Origin: Gari tellinella | Lineage: Eukaryota > Mollusca > Bivalvia > Cardiida > Psammobiidae | NCBI GenBank assembly: GCA_922989275.2 | Contig: OV277864.1 | Span: forward strand, 43,585,550-43,649,549 | Direction: 5' to 3' | Length of the DNA: 64,000 bases | Shown here: positions 22,901 through 28,900 of the stretch, one piece after another | Layout of the letters: each line of letters starts with the position of its first letter | Numbering within the stretch: the stretch's first letter is position 1 | Notes under the pieces: model-generated | What the model was told of the DNA's origin: nothing | Seen by the model: the letters and a program-made list of their open reading frames with translations, nothing else | Database searches by the model: none | Translations under genes and position numbers: made by a program

Positions 22901-25900
22901 CAGTTCTTTAATATTTGTCACATAGCGTTGCCTTGTGATCCTCTACCAAGATTGTTCAAATAATGACCCCCGTGCCAAAAATGGCCCCACCCTCGACTTA
23001 TTAGTTTTTCATAGGAAAACCTTTAAAAAAACTTCTTCTCTGAAACTGTAAGGCCCAGATCATTTATATTTGACCTGTAACTTTGCATTATGGTCCTCTA
23101 CCAAGATTGTTAAAATTATGACCCTTTGATCAAATTTGGTCCTGCCCCAAGGCTTATCAGTTTTATATAGACTTATATAGGAAAAACCTTTAAAACTCTT
23201 TTTATAGCTATATATATCACGATATTGTTTTGCCCAGTCAGCTTAGGTGCAATGTTCTCAGGTGAGCGACTTGTGGGCCATGGCCCTCTTGTTTATGGGG
23301 TAATCTGTTAATTCATACAGGAACATCAGGCATCCCCAACTCAGTGGCATATTGGAGGCTCCAAACACAGTGCTGTTGTTTCCCGGTGAGGATGCCGTGG
23401 ATATTGCAGACTTACCTCCCTTGGACATGCCATATAACCTGGTTGTGATAGATGGGACCTGGACCCAAGCCAGGGGAATGTATGCCAACAACAAAATTCT
23501 CAGAGTGCCAAAAAAGGTTGGCAATGATTCTTAGTTCCTTGTGTTAACCCGTTATCCCATAGTAGGTTTCTTTTATTGAAGACAGGTGACTGTTTTTTGT
23601 AGGCTGAAAGTTAAGCAAATTGTGTCTTAAGGCACAGTCTGCCTTACTTTCAGTCTGCTTTTAACTATGATCTGCTAGGTTATGGAAAGTTTTTGTATAT
23701 TCATTATTTATAATTCTAACACGACACGAAACCTACGGCATATAGACAAAGAATACTGAGAAACGTATATTACGTCGCGATAATGAACTTCACACGCGGC
23801 GTTTCCATCCGCTGTTCCATTTGCCCCATACTCGTAATACATATATAGTTTTTTTATAATAAAAGTCACGTTAGAATTAAAATAACAAATTCGTAGGTGT
23901 TCATTACCGTGCATTAGATCACAGTTAGTCGTTAAGATGTGGGTAATTAGATCACTCGGCCTAAAGGCCTCGTGATCTAATGACTCCACATCTCAACTCC
24001 TAAATGTGATCTAATGCACAGTAATGAACACCTACGAATTTGTTATTTCTTAAAGAGAAACTATTTTTCACCAGTGGAGGAATAATTATTAGTGGACATT
24101 GGAAGGAAGTGCAGTACACAAGAACCATAAGTCTGTCCTTTCATCAATAGTGTTTCATATCCCATTCAAGTAATACATGTCATGTATCATTACTGATAAG
24201 TTAGTGTTCAAGAGCAACTTCTCTGCAGTTTTTATGCCCTTGCGACTATCAGTGGGGAGCATACTGTTGTACTGTCTATCTTTCTGTTCGTTCATCCGTC
24301 CCACATACAGTACATGCTTTGTCCGGCTAACTCCTCCTACAGTTTTCAAGCTGCAACCTATAAATGGCAGAGTGTTTGCACATATACCATAGATGTGCAT
24401 GTGAACAGAATTTTGATATACATGTACTTTAATTTTTCACAAAATTAGTTGAACTTAAGTCAAATCTTTGCCGGCGTGGGCATCATATATGTCTTACAGA
24501 CAAAGCCATATCTTTAGTTTATGCTCTACAATGCTGTTTTGTCTGTCAGTTGTTAGTTAATTACTTATCTTTAACTGTTCAAAAGCATCGTTAGGTATGT
24601 GACTGACTGGTTGGGTTTATTCTGGTGCAATGCTCATGTTTTAGACCTAGTATTTACCAGGAATGTCAGCACTTGCTAAACATGCTATAGCCTAGCTCCG
24701 AGGTGATAAAGCTTTTGACTTGAGTCTAAACTCGTTCCCAAGCATTTGATTAAACAGACCAATCAAATGCTTGGGAACACACTCAGACTCAACTAAAATG
24801 CTTTATAACCTCGGGGCCTGGGGAAGTTCTTTTGAGGAGAACCAATCGTTTACAACAATATTCTTGTCTCCTTTTTTTTGTCTTCATTGAACCCTTTACC
24901 ACATAGCCTGTTTCTAGTTTTGATGACAGTAGACCAATTAAAGCATGTTGAAAGTGAAGCAGAATGTGCCTTAAGGCACATTCTGCTTTACTTTCAACCT
25001 GCTTTAAGTGGTCACCTATTTTCTAAACTTAAATCAGGCTATGGGGTAATGGGTTAAGAAATAGACATAATAGAATATTTTTTACTGTGAATACACACCC
25101 AGTGTACATGTAGTTCAATGTAATGTTCTTCAGGTGATGATTAACTGTGATCATACAAGCCGCTATGTGGTAAGGACCCAGCCTACAGATTCCTCCCTGT
25201 CCACTCTGGAGTCTGTGGCTTTAGCCCTGTCTGTGTTAGAGAAACGCCCGGAGCTGGAGGACGTAAGTCAGTCAGTTCACACAGTAGAGAAGATGAAATT
25301 CTTTCCTGTTTCAATGCAATTAACCCATTACCCCATGATTACTCTTTTTTTACGCCTCTGATTTATTCCTGCACTGGAGAAAAAAGTTCCACTTTATACA
25401 GTCATGAATATTTATCATCTGAAATATTTTCTATATTCTAGCAGATGGTAGCTTAAAGCAGGCTGAAAGTTAAGCAGAATGCTTTACTTTCGACCAGCTT
25501 TAAGTGGTCACCCGTCTTCAAAACTAGAATCAGGCTATGGGGTAAAGGGTTAAAGGCAGTGCAATACTTTATAGAACATAACAGCTTTTTGAAAATTCTT
25601 GCAATTTTATTTTATTTGAGTTGCAAACAGTTTAGAGCCTGATTTACACCTTTACCCCATAGCATGTTTCTAGTTTTGAAAGCAGGTAACCACTTAACTC
25701 TTTCCTCCCTAAAACTTTAAATGGACAATTCCAGTTTCTATTTAAGTCTAGTCCATTTCTGACTTTTTAGGGTTGTTTTTGTCAATGTTTGGCATTAGGA
25801 CAAACAGTGAAGACCCTGATCAGAGGGCTCCTTACGGAGCCCTCTGATCTGGGTCTTCACTGTTTGCATAGGACAAGTGCACTTTTCACATGTATACGGT

Positions 25901-28900
25901 TTGAAAAGGACGCCTAAATGCGGGACTAGGGTTCAAAGGGTTAAAGCAGTTTGGAAGTAAAGCAGAATGCACCTTAAGGCTTTACACTTATTCATTTTAG
26001 CTCGACTATTCGAAGAATATGGAGAGCTATTACAGTCATCCTCGCGTCGGCGTTGCATGTTAAGGTTTTTGATCAACCTAGAAAATGACATCCTCTGAAA
26101 GCATATATCACTTATGTTGCATTTTAATTTTACCATACACATCTAACCTGTCCTCAGTCATCAAGGAGGACAATTCTAGATGGTATTTTGGGTGAATTAT
26201 CCCCCTTTTTGGACTTAGACATCCATGTTAAGGTTTTTGATCAACCTAGAAAATGCCATCCTCTTAAACCTCAAACTTCTTACTTGCCTCAGACTAGAGG
26301 CGAATAATTCTAGATGTTTTTTTGTGTGAATTATCTCCCCTTTTGGACTTAGACTTCCATCCTTTTGGACTTATACATCCATGTTAAGATTTTTGATCAA
26401 CCTAGAAAATGCCCTTCACTTTAGGCATATATCACTACAACTATTATTTTTATTCAATGATCGCTTCACCTCAAACATTTTACTTGTTTTACACTAGATG
26501 GGCATATTTCTAGATGATATTTTGTATAAATTATCTCTCCTTTTGAACTTAGACATCCATGTTAAGATTTTTGATCAATCTAGAAAATACCCTTCACTTA
26601 AGGCATATATCACTGCAACTAATATTTTTATTCAATAATCGCTTCACCTCAAACATATTACTTGTTTACACACTAGATGTGCATAATTCTAGATGATATT
26701 TTGTATGAATTATCTCCCCTTTTGAACTTAGACATCCATGTTAAGATTTTTGATCAATCTAGAAAATACCCTTCACTTAAGGCATATATCACTGCAACTA
26801 ATATTTTTATTCAATAATCACTTCACCTCAAACATATTACTTGTTTACACACTAGATGTGCATAATTCTAGATGATATTTTGTATGAATTATCTCCCCTT
26901 TTGAACTTAGACATTCATGTTAAGATTTTTGATCAACCTAGAAAATGCCCTCCACTTAAAGCATACATCACTACAACTATTGTTTTTATTCCATAACTGC
27001 TTTTAGTACAAAGGAGCAGATAGTCCAGCTTGCTGTCTTACGGACAGCTCTTGTTTACTTTTAGCCTGCTTTAAATTAAACAATCATCTGCTAGGATATA
27101 GATTATATTTCTTATGGTGCATATGCATGATTGTATAATATAGAACTATCTTCTTCAATGGTGGCATAAATTAGAAGCTTAAAAAGGCGTATTTGTGGGG
27201 TTATGGGTTAAAACTGGATTACTGGGTATCTGATCTGATGCCAAAATGTTTGCAAAGGAAGTAATAAGAAAAACCTTTCTCCACTGTAGTCAGGATTGGT
27301 TACTAACTTTTTCTGTTCTACTTTTTACACCTTAACTTTATTCCTGCACTAAAGAAAAGAGTTCCTCCTTATACAACTGTCAAGCATGCATATGCACAAT
27401 GAGAAATATTTCCTATATCCTAGCAGATAGTTGCCTAAAGAAGGCTGAAAGTAAAGCAGAAGGCACATTCTTTTCTTTTTGATACTTTTAAGTGATAATC
27501 TGTCTTCAAAACTAGGAATAGGCTCATAATGCATCTTTATTAAATGGTTGATAAATGAAGAGAGCAAATATTGAGTGTTCTGAAATTTTTATTATGGACT
27601 TGACAAAGGAGTTAAAGTGAAACCTTTGAACTGCTTTTTAATTGGCTAGAAGGAGGGGGTCAGTCATTTAGCTCCAACTAAAGTTTCTTACTGAAATATT
27701 CTAGTCTGTCTGCCACTTTTCCATTAACCCATTCCTCTATAAACACAAATTTTTATGCCTTTAAATTATTCTTCCACTGAAAAAAAAAAGTTTCACCTTA
27801 TACCACCATGAATATGTCCCATCAGAAATAGTTTCTGTATCCTAGATATGGAAACTGAACCCTTTACCCCATAAATATGCCTTTTTAGCTCGCCTATTAG
27901 GAGAATGGGGGGGCTTATGGAATCACCCCGGCGTCGGCGTTGGTTTTTCATGGTTAAAGTTTTGGGGTAAGTGTTGTAATGCACTAATACATCATGAAAT
28001 ATTTGCATTAGGAAGCTGATATTTGGATTGGAGGTGCCCAGTGGGTTGAACATTGATGTTATGTAGTTAAAATTAAAAAAAAAGTTAAAATTTAGTCAAA
28101 ATTTCACCTTTTGTGGGCTTAGGTTTTTTGGCTGATTTCTCATGGTTAAAGTTTTGGGGTAAGTGTTGTAATGCACTAATACTACATGAAATATTTATAA
28201 TAGGAAGCTGATATTTGAATTGGAGGTGCCATGTGGGTTGAACATTGATGTTGCGTAGTTTAAATTTGAAAAAAAGTTTAAATTTAGTCAAAATTACTCC
28301 TTTTGTGGACTTAGGTTTTTCAGCTGATTTCTCATGGTTAAAGTTTTGGGGTAAGTGATGTAATGCACTAATACTACATGAAATATTTATAATAGGAAGC
28401 TGATATTTGGAATGGAGGTGCCCTGTGGGTTGAACATTGATGTTGCGTAGTTTAAATTTGAAAAAAAGTTTAAATTTAGTCAAAATTACACCTTTTGTGG
28501 ACTTAGGTTTTTCGGCTGATTTCTCATGGTTAAAGTTTTGGGGTAAGTGTTGTGATGCTCTAATACTACATGAAATATTTGTATCAAGAAGCTGATATTT
28601 GGAATGGAGGTGCCCTGTGGGTTTAACATTGATGTTGCGTTGTTAAAATTTAAAAAAAAGTTTAAATTTAGTCAAAATTACACCTGTTGAGGACTTAGAG
28701 TTTTTGGACTGAAATTTCAAAGTTAGTTATGGAGTAAGTGTTGGAATGCACTTATACTACATGATATACTTGCATTAGGAAGTTGATATTTTGAATGGAG
28801 GTTTCCTGTGGCTTGAATATGAATCTACTGATACACTTTTCTATTGATAGTTACCTTTTTAAGAAAGGTTTCATTAGGCGAGCTTTGCTGTTCTCCGACA

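Larger units (their letters stand above)
19793..23292 (+). mobile_element. AGCTCACC-type element with ~155-bp array, interrupted by a second element
   Basis: It starts TTAGCTCACCTGAGCCTTCG. The array unit carries CTTCTTCTCTGAAACTGTA, CCTCTACCAAGATTGTTCAA and GGGCTTATCAGTTTT. The first unit is cut at 20130 by a related element that ends at 22051. The array resumes at 22052 with about seven units and ends CAGGTGAGCGACTTGTGGGC then CATGGCCCTCTTGTT. Boundaries are clear because the array is continuous across the insertion. Confidence 0.75.
17695..23320 (+). other. DTWD2-like intron 3
   Basis: This 5.6 kb intron is nearly all mobile DNA: partial TTAA-A MITEs at 17740-18500 (AAAGCAGG foldbacks near 18050-18110 and 18325-18410), an AGCTC element at 18655-19788, and a nested pair at 19793-23292. 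The final 28 bases before exon 4 (ATGGGGTAATCTGTTAATTC then ATACAG) look like the end of a TTAA-A MITE. Confidence 0.7.
23517..25133 (+). other. DTWD2-like intron 4
   Basis: This 1.6 kb intron holds a TTAA-A relic starting 28 bases after the donor (23544, TTAACCCGTTATCCCATAG), a foldback (23880-24048), a second palindrome (24692-24822) and a short TTAA-A MITE (24887-25057) ending 76 bases before exon 5. The stretch 24060-24690 shows nothing convincing. Confidence 0.7.

Noticed and set aside
28085..28483. 132-codon frame with internally repeated protein sequence
   Set aside because: It is an exact product of the 192-bp tandem array, whose period is a multiple of three.
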